From Pseudoxanthomonas sp. PXM02 (GTDB lineage: Bacteria; Pseudomonadota; Gammaproteobacteria; Xanthomonadales; Xanthomonadaceae), in NCBI RefSeq assembly GCF_014851805.1, contig NZ_JACVAK010000002.1, positions 806,001-870,000 of the forward strand: a stretch of 64,000 bases of DNA. Direction: 5' to 3'. Both the position numbers and the translations under genes were made by a program. Shown piece by piece: positions 1-8,254 of this stretch. Each line of letters starts with the position of its first letter. Position 1 is the first letter of the stretch. A model generated the notes under the pieces. That model was not told the origin of the DNA. It searched no databases and was given only the letters and a program-made list of their open reading frames with translations.

Positions 1-58
1 ACAGCGACAGCGCGGCGACGTTCTTGACCTTGCGCCACGTATAGAGCGAAGCGGACAT
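1..58 (-). CDS. pstA: Phosphate ABC transporter permease PstA, N-terminal fragment (cut by window edge)
   Basis: Only the first 19 codons are in the window, reading leftwards off the edge (begins MSASLYTWRKVKN). The ATG at 58-56 overlaps the pstC stop in a TGATG arrangement, the usual coupling of the two permease genes of the high-affinity phosphate transporter. A basic cytoplasmic N-terminus before the first membrane segment fits PstA. The identification depends mainly on position after pstC. Confidence 0.75.
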   Translation of the reverse strand, partial: MSASLYTWRKVKNVAALSL

Positions 59-1029
59 CAGTTGCCCTCCCGCTTGGCGAGCTGGCGCAGCATCAGGCGG
101 GCGATCGCCAGCACGATGAAGGTCAGCACGAACAGGGTGAAGCCGAGCAGCAGCAGCGAGCCCTTGTGCAGCGGATCGGTGGCTTCGGCGAACTCATTGG
201 CGATGGTCGCCGCGATCGAGGTGCCGGGTTCCAGCAGCGCCAGACTGATCGCGTAGGCGTTGCCGATGACGAAGGTCACCGCCATCGTCTCGCCCAGCGC
301 GCGGCCCAGGCCGAGGAACACGCCGCCGATCACCGCCGAGCGGGTGTAGGGCAGCACGATGTCCCAGACCACTTCCCACTTGGTCGAGCCCAGTGCGTAG
401 GCCGATTCCTTCAGACGGCCCGGCACGGTCAGGAAGACTTCGCGCATCACCGAGGAGATGAAGGGGATCACCATGATCGCCAGCACCAGGCCGGCGGTCA
501 TCATGCCGATGCCCAACGGCGGGCCCGACAGCAGCACGCCGACCAGCGGCAGCTGGCCGAGGTTGTCGTTGATCCAGGGGTAGACGTGTTCGCTCAGCTG
601 CGGCGCCAGTACGAACAGGCCCCACATGCCGTAGATGATCGAGGGGATGCCGGCCAGCAGTTCGATGGCCATGCCGACCGGACCGCGCATCCAGGCCGGT
701 GCGACTTCGGTCAGGAACACCGCGATGCCGAAGCTCACCGGCACCGCGATCAGCATGGCGATGCCGGCGCTGACCAGCGTGCCGAAGATCGGCACCAGCG
801 CGCCGAACTCGCGCGTACCGACATTCCAGTCGGTGCTGGTGAAGAAACCCAGGCCGAAGGTCTGCAGGGCCTCGCGGCCGCCCCACAGCATCGACAGGGC
901 GGCGGCGATCAGCGAAATCAGGACGAACAGGCCGGCGCCGGTGAGCGCGAGCCGGAACAACCGGTCGGCGCGCGCGTCTTTCGCAGTGCGCACGTCCGTC
1001 AGGGAAGCGGGGAGGGCGGTGGCGTTCAT
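58..1029 (-). CDS. pstC: Phosphate ABC transporter permease PstC
   Basis: A 323-residue inner-membrane permease of the PstSCAB high-affinity phosphate importer. Several strongly hydrophobic segments are visible (about residues 28-50, 78-108, 120-145, 172-200, 230-260 and 290-315). The permease coupling region reads as ALGSTKWEVVWDIVLPY, where the cytoplasmic loop contacts the ATPase PstB. Length is normal for the family. It follows pstS in the same direction and is translationally coupled to pstA (TGATG). The short hairpin between pstS and pstC may trim transcript level, so that binding protein is made in excess over permease; that is inference. Confidence 0.95.
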   Translation of the reverse strand: MNATALPASLTDVRTAKDARADRLFRLALTGAGLFVLISLIAAALSMLWGGREALQTFGLGFFTSTDWNVGTREFGALVPIFGTLVSAGIAMLIAVPVSFGIAVFLTEVAPAWMRGPVGMAIELLAGIPSIIYGMWGLFVLAPQLSEHVYPWINDNLGQLPLVGVLLSGPPLGIGMMTAGLVLAIMVIPFISSVMREVFLTVPGRLKESAYALGSTKWEVVWDIVLPYTRSAVIGGVFLGLGRALGETMAVTFVIGNAYAISLALLEPGTSIAATIANEFAEATDPLHKGSLLLLGFTLFVLTFIVLAIARLMLRQLAKREGN

Positions 1030-1106
1030 GCAACCCGGGAGGTGGGGGAGGGGCGGTTGGCGCGTGAAGAGCTAGTGCACGGTGGTGCGGTTACCGCGTG
1101 ATGACA

Positions 1107-1132
1107 GCGGGCCGCCCGGATGGACGGCCCGC
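1107..1132 (-). terminator. Intercistronic hairpin between pstS and pstC
   Basis: An 8-bp perfect stem (GCGGGCCG at 1107-1114 pairing with 1125-1132) with a 10-nt loop lies between the two genes and has no T-run. It is more likely an mRNA-stabilising or attenuating hairpin behind the highly expressed pstS than a full terminator. Confidence 0.45.
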
Positions 1133-1147
1133 GCGGTGGCGTCGGGA

Positions 1148-2242
1148 TCAGAGCTTGATCTCGGTGCTCCAGTACTGCTCGATCTGGCCGACCAGTTCAG
1201 GCGGCAGCGGCACGTAATCCAGTTCGTTGGCCTGCGCCTGGCCCTGCTCGTAGGCCCACTTGAAGAACTCCAGCGTGTGCTTCGCCTTGGTCGCATCCTT
1301 GGGCTGCTTGTAAACCAGGATGAAGTTGGTCGCGGTGATCGGCCACGCCTGCTCGCCCGGCGCGTTGGTGATGACCAGGTTGAAGTCCTTCGCGTTTGCC
1401 CAGTCGGCGCTGGCCGCGGCGGCGGCGAAGCTCTCGGGAGTCGGCTTCACGAACTGGCCGGCCGCGTTCTGCAGCGAGGCGTACGACATGTTGTTCTGTT
1501 CGGCGTAGGCCAGTTCGACGTAGCCGATCGAACCCTTCAGCTGGCGCACGTAGGCGGCGACGCCTTCGTTGCCCTTGCCGCCCACGCCGCCCGGCCAGTT
1601 GACCGAGGTGCCTTCGCCGACCTTCGCCTTCCAGTCCTGGCTGACCTTGGACAGGTAGTTGACGAAGTTGAAGGTGGTGCCCGACCCGTCGGAGCGGTGC
1701 ACGGTGTTGATCTTGCCGGAAGGCAGGGTCACGCCCGGGTTCAGCGCGACGATGGCCGGGTCGTTCCAGGTGGTGATCTTGTGCAGGAAGATGTCGGCCA
1801 GCACGGTGCCGTTGAGCTTCAGCTGGCCCGGCTGCAGGCCTTCAACGTTGATGACCGGCACCACGCCGCCGATAACCGACGGGAACTGGGCCAGGCCGGC
1901 CTGCGCCAGCTCTTCCGACGACAGCGGCTTGTCGGACGAACCGAAATCGACCGTCGCGGCCTTGATCTGGGCGATGCCGCCACCGGAGCCGATGGACTGG
2001 TAGTTGATCTTGGCGCCGGTGGACTTGTTGTAGTCCGTGGACCAGCGGGCCATCAGCGGATAGATGAACGATGCGCCTGCGCCGGTGAGTTCGGCGGAGA
2101 TCTGCTGCGCGCCGGCAGCGGCCGGGGCGGCGGCGTCACCGGCCGGGGTGGCGGCCGGGGCGTCGGTCTTTCCGCCGCAGGCGGCGGCGAAGAAGGCGGT
2201 GGCCAGGGCCAGCGTGGCCAGGCGGGCGGAGCGGATGTGCAT
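1148..2242 (-). CDS. pstS: Phosphate-binding lipoprotein PstS (copy 1)
   Basis: A 364-residue phosphate-binding protein that delivers phosphate to PstCA. The N-terminus is a lipoprotein signal ending in a lipobox (AAAC, Cys about residue 22), followed by a low-complexity Ala/Pro/Gly linker. The PBP-like-2 domain then starts at LTGAGASFIYPLM. Phosphate-site signatures are visible: YQSIGSGGG, DFGSSDKPL and HRSDGSGTT. It lies between its paralogue upstream and pstC downstream. Tandem Pho-box-like repeats sit about 40 bp ahead of the ATG. The downstream paralogue at 2454-3467 has a cleavable rather than a lipoprotein signal, so one copy is probably membrane-tethered and the other free. Confidence 0.94.
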   Translation of the reverse strand: MHIRSARLATLALATAFFAAACGGKTDAPAATPAGDAAAPAAAGAQQISAELTGAGASFIYPLMARWSTDYNKSTGAKINYQSIGSGGGIAQIKAATVDFGSSDKPLSSEELAQAGLAQFPSVIGGVVPVINVEGLQPGQLKLNGTVLADIFLHKITTWNDPAIVALNPGVTLPSGKINTVHRSDGSGTTFNFVNYLSKVSQDWKAKVGEGTSVNWPGGVGGKGNEGVAAYVRQLKGSIGYVELAYAEQNNMSYASLQNAAGQFVKPTPESFAAAAASADWANAKDFNLVITNAPGEQAWPITATNFILVYKQPKDATKAKHTLEFFKWAYEQGQAQANELDYVPLPPELVGQIEQYWSTEIKL

Positions 2243-2281
2243 GGACTCTCCAGACGGGTCGTTTGTGATCCACGCTATGAA

Positions 2282-2310
2282 ATGATGTTTTTGTTACAGC
2301 GTGATGACAT
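2282..2310 (-). promoter_or_regulatory. Pho-box-like tandem repeats ahead of pstS copy 1
   Basis: Read on the minus strand, three 7-mers (ATGTCAT, CTGTAAC, ACATCAT) are separated by exact 4-bp spacers, giving the 11-bp period of PhoB boxes (consensus CTGTCAT). They end 39 bp before the pstS start. The first unit matches 6 of 7 and the others 4-5 of 7, so this is a plausible but imperfect PhoB site. Confidence 0.6.
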
Positions 2311-2352
2311 CACGGTCTCGCGCTGTCATGCGACGCGGTGGCGGGCGACAGG

Positions 2353-2380
2353 CAAAAAGAAAGCGGGCCCGAAGGCCCGC
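2353..2380 (-). terminator. Rho-independent terminator after pstS copy 2
   Basis: On the minus strand a 7-bp GC stem (2363-2369 with 2374-2380) with a TTCG-type loop is followed by a T-rich tract (TTTCTTTTTG). It lies just after pstS copy 2 and upstream of the Pho box of copy 1. The two pstS genes are therefore likely separate transcription units. Confidence 0.8.
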
Positions 2381-2453
2381 CAGGGGTGGAGCGGCGCGGG
2401 AGGGAGCGCCACCCCGGTGCCGGCACGGGGAGAGACCGAGCCGGCGGGTCCGA

Positions 2454-3467
2454 TCAGTACTTCAGGTTGGCCTTCCAGTAGGTCTCGATCTGCTGGACCA
2501 GGGCCGGCGGCAGCGGGACGTAGTCCAGCGACTTGGCCTGGGCGTCGCCATTGGCGTAGACCCAGCGGAAGAAGTCGCGTGCGTCCTTGTTGCCCTTCTT
2601 CGGCGCCTTGTACATCAGGATGAAGTTGGTGGCGGTGATCGGCCAGGACTGCGCGCCCGGGGCGTTGGTCATCACCAGGTAGAAGTCCTTCGACTTGCCC
2701 CACTCGGCGCTGGCGGCCGCGGCGGCGAAGCTCTCTTCGCTCGGCTGCACGAACTGGCCAGCGGCATTCTTCAGGCTGGCATAGGCCATCTTGTTCTGCA
2801 GCGCGTAGGACAGTTCGACGTAGCCGATGCCGCCCTTGATCTGCTTCACGTACGCGGCAACGCCTTCGTTGCCCTTGCCGCCCACGCCGGTCGGCCACTG
2901 CACGGTGGTGCCTTCACCGACCTTGGTCTTCCACTCCGGGCTGACCTTGGACAGGTAGTTGACGAAGTTGAAGGTGGTGCCCGAACCGTCCGAACGGCGC
3001 ACGACGGTGATGCGCTGCGCCGGCAGGGTCACGCCCGGGTTCAGGGCGGCGATGGCCGGGTCGTTCCAGGTCTTGATGGTGCCCAGGAAGATGTTCGCCA
3101 GCGTCGGGCCGTCCAGCTTCAGCTGGCCCGGCTTCAGGCCGGCCACGTTCAGCACCGGCACCACGCCGCCGATCACCGACGGGAACTGCGCCAGTCCGTA
3201 CTTGGCCAGCTCTTCCGGCTTCAGCGGGGCGTCGGACGAACCGAAATCCACCGTGCCGGCCTTGATCTGCGCGATGCCGCCGCCCGAACCGATCGACTGG
3301 TAGTTGACGCGGTTGTTGGTCGACTTGGCGTAGTCGGCGGACCACTTGGTCATCACCGGATACACGAACGACGCGCCGGCGCCGGTCACGTCGGCGGCGA
3401 ACGCCTGCGCCGAGAAGGCCGAGGCGAGCGCGAGCAGCGCGACGCGGGATTTGATCGAGTTGAGCAC
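2454..3467 (-). CDS. pstS: Phosphate-binding protein PstS (copy 2, secreted form)
   Basis: A 337-residue periplasmic phosphate-binding protein, clearly a paralogue of the neighbouring lipoprotein. The start is taken as GTG at 3467 because AGGAG lies 6 nt upstream and a clean signal peptide follows, with cleavage near AFA|AD around residue 22. There is no lipobox. The phosphate-site motifs are conserved (YQSIGSGGG, DFGSSDAPL, RRSDGSGTT). The reading frame continues upstream, but that extension would bury the signal peptide. Tandem pstS genes are known in Xanthomonadaceae; here each copy has its own Pho-box-like promoter and this one has its own terminator. Confidence 0.93.
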   Translation of the reverse strand: MLNSIKSRVALLALASAFSAQAFAADVTGAGASFVYPVMTKWSADYAKSTNNRVNYQSIGSGGGIAQIKAGTVDFGSSDAPLKPEELAKYGLAQFPSVIGGVVPVLNVAGLKPGQLKLDGPTLANIFLGTIKTWNDPAIAALNPGVTLPAQRITVVRRSDGSGTTFNFVNYLSKVSPEWKTKVGEGTTVQWPTGVGGKGNEGVAAYVKQIKGGIGYVELSYALQNKMAYASLKNAAGQFVQPSEESFAAAAASAEWGKSKDFYLVMTNAPGAQSWPITATNFILMYKAPKKGNKDARDFFRWVYANGDAQAKSLDYVPLPPALVQQIETYWKANLKY

Positions 3468-3528
3468 GGAAATCTCCTGGGAGAAGGCAGGGTGGAAGGA
3501 CGGGGCATGCCCGTTGGGTGGCCATTCC

Positions 3529-3568
3529 ACGACGTTTGTGTGACAGCCCCGTGTCGGCATTGCGACAG
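3529..3568 (-). promoter_or_regulatory. Pho-box-like tandem repeats ahead of pstS copy 2
   Basis: On the minus strand four 7-mers (CTGTCGC, CCGACAC, CTGTCAC, ACGTCGT) are spaced by exactly 4 bp, an 11-bp period. The third unit matches the CTGTCAT consensus at 6 of 7. The array ends about 60 bp upstream of the GTG start. Confidence 0.6.
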
Positions 3569-3740
3569 TCCCGTGACGCCGGGCGCGCATGCGCGCCGGC
3601 AGTCCGTGGCCGCATGGCGAAGAAGAAAGAGGGTGGACGCCTCGGGTTGCCTGTGACGGATCCGGCTGGCCGTCGTTCGGCACATACATATAGAGCGCGT
3701 CTTGCGTGCTCGGCCCGTCCGCGCCGTATTCCTCGATGCG

Positions 3741-3769
3741 CTGTCACATGTCGGTCATGAAACTCACAT
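3741..3769 (+). promoter_or_regulatory. Pho-box-like tandem repeats ahead of the oprP-type porin
   Basis: CTGTCAC, CGGTCAT and CTCACAT are separated by 4-bp spacers, again an 11-bp period. The first two units each match CTGTCAT at 6 of 7. The array lies about 125 bp upstream of the porin start, in the intergenic space shared with pstS copy 2. Confidence 0.65.
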
Positions 3770-3892
3770 GTGACTGAAAGATTTCACTCCCATCCTTTAG
3801 CGCATCTTTGACGGGCGCTTAATGATTTCCGAAGGGAAACGCCGCGTCCGCGAAGCCTGCGCTTTTACCCATTTTCCACTCGGAGAGTCACC

Positions 3893-5191
3893 ATGCGTTA
3901 TTCCCTCCTGGCCGCCGCGCTTGCCGTCGCCATGGGCAGCACCAGCTTCTCGGCGTCCGCCGCCGACTCCCGCGATCAGACGATCGCCGAACTGAAGGCG
4001 CAGCTGGAAGCGCTGTCGGCCAAGGTGGCCGAGCTGGAAGAGCGCAGCGACGCGCAGTCCGACGTCAACATCGACACCGCCGCGCAGCTGGACAAGATCA
4101 CCACCGGCTCGCCGAAGGTCGACACCAAGGGCGGCCTGAAGATCACGTCGGCCGACGGCAAATTCGAAGCCAGCGTCGGTGGCCGCATCCACTTCGACAC
4201 CTATGCCTTCGACCGCGACCTGGCCAGCACCACCGGCACCACCGAGTTCCGTCGCGCACGCCTGACCCTGCAGGGCAAGGCCTACGGCTGGGAATACAAG
4301 ATGGAGAACGATTTCGGCGCCGGCGGCGGCCTGGACGGCTTCCGTGACGTCTACATCGCCAAGTCCGCGCTGGGCGGCAAGTTCACCATCGGTCACTTCA
4401 AGCCCTACCGCGCGATGGAAGAACTGACCAGCTCCAACGAACTGCTGACCATGGAGCGTCCGTTCGCTTCGGCGACCGGTCTGTTCTCCGGTCGCCAGTT
4501 CCAGCAGGGCGTGGGCTACCTGCGCGCCGGCGAGAACTACACCGCCGGCCTGAGCGTGTTCAACCTGCGCGGTGCCGCCGGCACGCGCAACGAAGGCATG
4601 GGTGCCGCCGGTCGCGTGACCTTCGCGCCGATCAACACCGACAACAACACCCTGCACTTCGGCGCGTGGTACAGCTTCGAAGACAACAACCTGGGTTCGG
4701 CCGACCTGGTCGCCACCTCGAACTACGCCGGTCGTCGCGGTCCGTCGCAGGTCATCGCCACCACCACCGGCGCCAGCCGCAACACCGTCGACGTGATGGC
4801 GGTGGAAGCCGCCGGCTCGTTCGGCCCGGCCTTCTTCCAGGCCGAGTACGCCGACGCCACCTACGGCCAGCCGCTGGGTCGCGACCAGGACGTCAAGACG
4901 TACTACGTGCAGGGCAGCTTCATGCTCAACGGCGGTCACAAGCCGTACAAGGGCGGCACCGGCGTGTTCGGTTCGCCGAAGGTCGCCGACAAGGGCCTGT
5001 GGGAGCTGACCGGTCGCTACGACTACGTCGAGAACGAGACGCTGAACCGCGAGGTCACCAGCTGGATCCTCGGCATGAACTACTACGTCAACCCGAACCT
5101 GCGCTTCATGTTCAACTACACGCAGGGCGACAACGAAGTCACCGGCGACGAAACCGCGCAGTACGCGCTGCGTACGCAGTTCAGCTGGTAA
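3893..5191 (+). CDS. oprP: Phosphate-selective porin, OprP/OprO family
   Basis: A 432-residue outer-membrane beta-barrel expected to pass phosphate or polyphosphate into the periplasm for PstS. A signal peptide (cleavage near ASA|AD, residue 23) is followed by a short heptad segment (about 28-52, ELKAQLEALSAKVAELEER), typical of the trimerising N-terminal coiled coil of OprP/OprO porins. Alternating-residue barrel strands and a C-terminal aromatic residue (QFSW end) suit outer-membrane assembly. The start is supported by GGAGAG ahead of the ATG. Divergence from two pstS genes and the upstream Pho-box-like repeats support a role in phosphate starvation. The ion specificity cannot be read from sequence. 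Confidence 0.9.
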   Translation: MRYSLLAAALAVAMGSTSFSASAADSRDQTIAELKAQLEALSAKVAELEERSDAQSDVNIDTAAQLDKITTGSPKVDTKGGLKITSADGKFEASVGGRIHFDTYAFDRDLASTTGTTEFRRARLTLQGKAYGWEYKMENDFGAGGGLDGFRDVYIAKSALGGKFTIGHFKPYRAMEELTSSNELLTMERPFASATGLFSGRQFQQGVGYLRAGENYTAGLSVFNLRGAAGTRNEGMGAAGRVTFAPINTDNNTLHFGAWYSFEDNNLGSADLVATSNYAGRRGPSQVIATTTGASRNTVDVMAVEAAGSFGPAFFQAEYADATYGQPLGRDQDVKTYYVQGSFMLNGGHKPYKGGTGVFGSPKVADKGLWELTGRYDYVENETLNREVTSWILGMNYYVNPNLRFMFNYTQGDNEVTGDETAQYALRTQFSW

Positions 5192-5230
5192 TCCACGACG
5201 CGCGGCCGCGTGCCGCCATCGCGTGAACGC

Positions 5231-5266
5231 AGGGCCCGGGATCGTCTCCCGGGCCCTGTCGTTTCC
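5231..5266 (+). terminator. Terminator after oprP-type porin
   Basis: A perfect 11-bp stem (5231-5241 with 5247-5257, AGGGCCCGGGA arm) with a 5-nt loop is followed by a modest T-rich stretch (GTCGTTTCC). Confidence 0.65.
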
Positions 5267-5397
5267 GGAACCCGGGTCCCGGCGACCATGACGATTGGCA
5301 GGGGTCCGTCGCGCGCCACGCAGAGACACTGGAAGGCGGCCCCGGGACCTGTCCCGGTGGCGCAGGGACGGGGATCCTTTCAGAACCAGGGGGCGTG

Positions 5398-7014
5398 GTG
5401 AAGCATTCGGCGTTTGTGGCAGGCGTTGCGTTGTGGGTGGGAATGTCGATGGCGGGGCCGGCGCGGGCCGCCGAACCGGTCGACCTGGACATGGTGGCGA
5501 AGATCCGGAGCGAGGCCTTCCACCGCTCCCAGGCGGCCGCCAACCTGAAGGAACTGACCGAAACCGTCGGGCCACGCCTGACCAACTCGCCTAACTACAC
5601 GCAGGCCAGCGCCTGGGCGCGCGGCAAGCTGTCCGGCTGGGGCCTGTCCAACGTCCATGACGAGGTGTACGACCCGGCCTTCGGGCGTGGCTGGGCGTTT
5701 CGTGCATCGCGCGTGGAAATGCTGTCGCCGCGCCAGCAGCCGGTGCATGCGTTGCCGAAGGCCTGGACCCGCGGCACCGATGGCCCGGTCGAGGGCGAGG
5801 TGGTACTTGCGTCGTTCAAGACGCTGGAAGACATCGAAAAGCAGCGCGGCAAGCTGCGCGGGCGCATCGTGCTGGTGGACGAGGTGCGCGCCAACAAGCC
5901 CTCGGAGAAGACCGACTTCCGCCGTTACAGCGAGGCGGAGCTGGGCGAACTGCAGACGTTCCCGATGCCGGAAGACGCCGCGCCCGATGCCCAGCAGAAG
6001 CGCCTGGACGAGTACCGCAAGCGGACCGAACTGAGCAAGGCGCTGAACACGTTCCTCGCGGAGGAGGGCGTGCTGGCCACGCTGTCGATCAGCTCCTGGG
6101 ACAACGGCATCATCCGCGTGACGGGCGGTGGTGCACGCAAGGCCGGCGAGCCGGTGGGCGTGACCGAACTCGTGTTGCCGGCCGAGCACTACAACCCGCT
6201 GGTGCGCGCCGTGCAGGGCAAGCAGCCGGTGCGCCTGCGCATCGACGTGGATTCCGCGTTCACCAGCGAACAGGACCTGCCTGCGACCAACACCTTCGCC
6301 GAGCTTCCCGGCAGCGGCAAGGCGGACGACGTGGTCATCATCGGCGCGCACCTCGATTCGTGGCACACCGGCACCGGCGCCAGCGACAACGGCGCGGGCG
6401 TGGTCGTAATGATGGAAGCCATGCGCATCCTCAAGGCGGTCGGTGCGAAACCGCGTCGCACGATCCGGCTGGCGTTGTGGGGCGGCGAAGAGCAAGGCCT
6501 GCACGGCTCGGCAGGCTACGTCGCCAAACACCTGGCGGACTATCCCGCGCCGACCGATCCCGAGCAGAAGGCGCTGCCGCGCGCATACCAGCGCGGCACC
6601 GGCCCGCTGCAGCGCCAGCGCGGCTACGACCGGTTCTCCACCTACTTCAACTTCGACAACGGCACCGGCCGCATCCGCGGTATTTACGCGCAGGAAAACC
6701 ACGCCGCCGTGCCGATCTTCAAGGCGTGGCTGGAGCCGTTCAACGACATCGGCGCGACCATCGTCACCACGCGCAACACCGGCAGCACCGACCACATCTC
6801 GTTCGATCGCGTCGGCCTGCCGGGCTTCCAGTTCGTGCAGGATCCGGCGGACTACTTCACCCACGTCCACCACACGCACCTAGACACTTACGACCACGTG
6901 GTGCCGGAAGACCTGAAGCAGGCCGCGGCGATCATCGCCTCGTTCGCCTACCACGCCGCGATGCGCGAGGAGCGGCTGCCGCGCAAGCCCTTCATCGAAC
7001 GCGACGCGCAGTAA
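5398..7014 (+). CDS. Exported M28-family zinc metallopeptidase
   Basis: A protein of about 538 residues with a signal peptide (cleaved near ARA|AEP) and the aminopeptidase fold of the M28 family. Metal-ligand motifs are visible in order: GAHLDSW (His/Asp, about 316-320), ASDNGAG (bridging Asp, about 329), GGEEQG (catalytic Glu pair, about 364) and the late His in HHTHLDTYDH (about 491). A PA-type insertion (about 130-230) precedes the catalytic part, as in related carboxypeptidase-Q-like enzymes. GTG at 5398 is preferred over GTG at 5395 because AGGGGG then has usable spacing. It probably trims peptides in the periplasm or outside the cell; the substrate is unknown. Confidence 0.88.
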   Translation: MKHSAFVAGVALWVGMSMAGPARAAEPVDLDMVAKIRSEAFHRSQAAANLKELTETVGPRLTNSPNYTQASAWARGKLSGWGLSNVHDEVYDPAFGRGWAFRASRVEMLSPRQQPVHALPKAWTRGTDGPVEGEVVLASFKTLEDIEKQRGKLRGRIVLVDEVRANKPSEKTDFRRYSEAELGELQTFPMPEDAAPDAQQKRLDEYRKRTELSKALNTFLAEEGVLATLSISSWDNGIIRVTGGGARKAGEPVGVTELVLPAEHYNPLVRAVQGKQPVRLRIDVDSAFTSEQDLPATNTFAELPGSGKADDVVIIGAHLDSWHTGTGASDNGAGVVVMMEAMRILKAVGAKPRRTIRLALWGGEEQGLHGSAGYVAKHLADYPAPTDPEQKALPRAYQRGTGPLQRQRGYDRFSTYFNFDNGTGRIRGIYAQENHAAVPIFKAWLEPFNDIGATIVTTRNTGSTDHISFDRVGLPGFQFVQDPADYFTHVHHTHLDTYDHVVPEDLKQAAAIIASFAYHAAMREERLPRKPFIERDAQ

Positions 7015-7031
7015 GCGCTCGCGCGCAGGAC

Positions 7032-7058
7032 GACGGCGGCGTCAGGCCGCCGTCTTTT
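7032..7058 (+). terminator. Terminator after the M28 peptidase
   Basis: A perfect 9-bp stem (GACGGCGGC at 7032-7040 with 7046-7054), 5-nt loop GTCAG, then TTTTCC. Its right arm is made from the end of a duplicated nth fragment, so the hairpin may have been created, or kept, by that duplication. Confidence 0.75.
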
Positions 7059-7146
7059 CCTTGTATCGGCAGAGATCACGGATCACGCATTGCGGGCAAT
7101 CCGGCTTGCGGGCTTCGCAGACGTAGCGGCCGTGCAGGATGAGCCG
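7042..7146 (-). pseudogene. Duplicated 3' fragment of nth (endonuclease III C-terminus)
   Basis: On the minus strand the frame ending at 7042-7044 reads ILHGRYVCEARKPDCPQCV, then IRDLCRYKEKTAA and stop. It is nearly identical to the end of intact nth, whose stop is 170 bp further right, and includes all four cluster cysteines. Nucleotide identity is high but not complete, with synonymous differences, and stops abruptly near 7146. No start or N-terminal part remains. It is best read as a scar of recombination with a diverged nth allele, or as an old tandem duplication. Confidence 0.85.
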
Positions 7147-7211
7147 GCCCGCAACAGCCGGTTGGCGCCTTTTGCAATGAGGCCGCGCCGGCGGCAGATG
7201 GTCATGCCGCA

Positions 7212-7877
7212 TCAAGCGGCTGTCTTTTCCTTGAATCGGCAGAGATCACGTATCACGCACTGCGGACAGTCCGGCTTGCGCGCCTTGCACACGTAGCGGC
7301 CATGCAGGATCAGCCAGTGATGTGCATCCTGCATGAACTCCGCCGGCACCACCTTCAGCAGTCTGTCTTCCACTGCTCGCACATCCTTGCCCGGCGCCAG
7401 CCCCGTGCGGTTGGCGACGCGGAAGATATGCGTGTCCACGGCGATGGTCGGTTCGCCGAAGGCGGTGTTCATCACCACGTTCGCGGTCTTGCGGCCGACG
7501 CCGGGCAGCGCTTCCAGCGCTTCGCGTGAGCGCGGCACTTCACCATCGTGCTCGTCGATCAAGATGCGGCAGGTGGCGATGACATTCTTGGCCTTCGCGT
7601 TGAACAGGCCGATCGTCGCGATGTATTTCTTCAGCCCGTCCTCGCCCAGCGCGAGGATGGCGGCGGGCGTGTTGGCTACGGGGAACAACCGCCGCGTCGC
7701 CTTGTTGACGCCCACATCGGTTGCCTGTGCCGACAGCGTCACCGCGACCAGCAGTTCAAACGGGGTGCTGTACTCCAGTTCGGTGGTCGGCTTCGGATTG
7801 AGTTCGCGCAGACGCGAGAACAGTTCGACGACGTCGGCGCGGGTCAGCGTGGCGCTGCGCCTGGGAGCAGGCGTCAT
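7212..7877 (-). CDS. nth: Endonuclease III (DNA glycosylase/AP lyase)
   Basis: A 221-residue base-excision-repair enzyme that removes oxidised pyrimidines and nicks the resulting abasic site. The helix-hairpin-helix LPGVGRKTA carries the catalytic Lys (about 130), and VDTH carries the catalytic Asp (about 148). The C-terminal iron-sulfur loop has Cys 197, 204, 207 and 213 in the canonical C-x6-C-x2-C-x5-C spacing. Length is normal. The ATG overlaps the stop of the upstream gene by four bases, so the two are translationally coupled. A second copy of its 3' end lies just downstream. Confidence 0.96.
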   Translation of the reverse strand: MTPAPRRSATLTRADVVELFSRLRELNPKPTTELEYSTPFELLVAVTLSAQATDVGVNKATRRLFPVANTPAAILALGEDGLKKYIATIGLFNAKAKNVIATCRILIDEHDGEVPRSREALEALPGVGRKTANVVMNTAFGEPTIAVDTHIFRVANRTGLAPGKDVRAVEDRLLKVVPAEFMQDAHHWLILHGRYVCKARKPDCPQCVIRDLCRFKEKTAA

Positions 7878-8239
7878 CGCTTCATCCTCTCCGCAGCCTT
7901 GGCCTTGGCGCGCGCCAGGATCTCCGCGGCGCTGGATGGCAGGGCGGGGCGCGCGGTTTCGGTGGTGGCGACGGTGGGTGCTTTCAGCCGGCGCGCGTCG
8001 CGTTCCGCGGCGCGGCGTGCCAGCCGTGCCTCGCGCTGCCGGTAACGCTCACGCGCGTCCCACGCCGTGCGCAGGCGCTGTTGGGCCTGCAGCACCAGGG
8101 CAACAGTGCTCTCGTCTGCGCAGGCGCAAGGCTGGAAGGTCATCAGGCCCGCGTCGATGGCGCCATCAAGGTCGTCGGCCGTCAGTCGCGCATGCAGTGC
8201 GCACGCCTGGTCACAGCAGGGGCAGGGCAGCGAGGACAC
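7874..8239 (-). CDS. Small Cys-rich protein coupled to nth
   Basis: A 121-residue protein of unknown function. The N-terminus has clustered cysteines (CPCCDQAC within the first 13 residues and CAC near 38-40) that could bind a metal. The rest is a long Arg/Ala-rich, probably helical region (about 52-121). It overlaps nth in an ATGA junction and probably shares its transcript. It resembles the short uncharacterised cysteine-cluster proteins that sit next to nth in Xanthomonadaceae; that comparison is from memory and was not searched. Confidence 0.7.
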   Translation of the reverse strand: MSSLPCPCCDQACALHARLTADDLDGAIDAGLMTFQPCACADESTVALVLQAQQRLRTAWDARERYRQREARLARRAAERDARRLKAPTVATTETARPALPSSAAEILARAKAKAAERMKR

Positions 8240-8254
8240 GCGGAGCGCCGTGCC

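Noticed and set aside
3797..5575. A 592-codon open frame opposite the porin gene
   Set aside because: It is a shadow of the porin reading frame. The porin has a signal peptide, ribosome site and family features.
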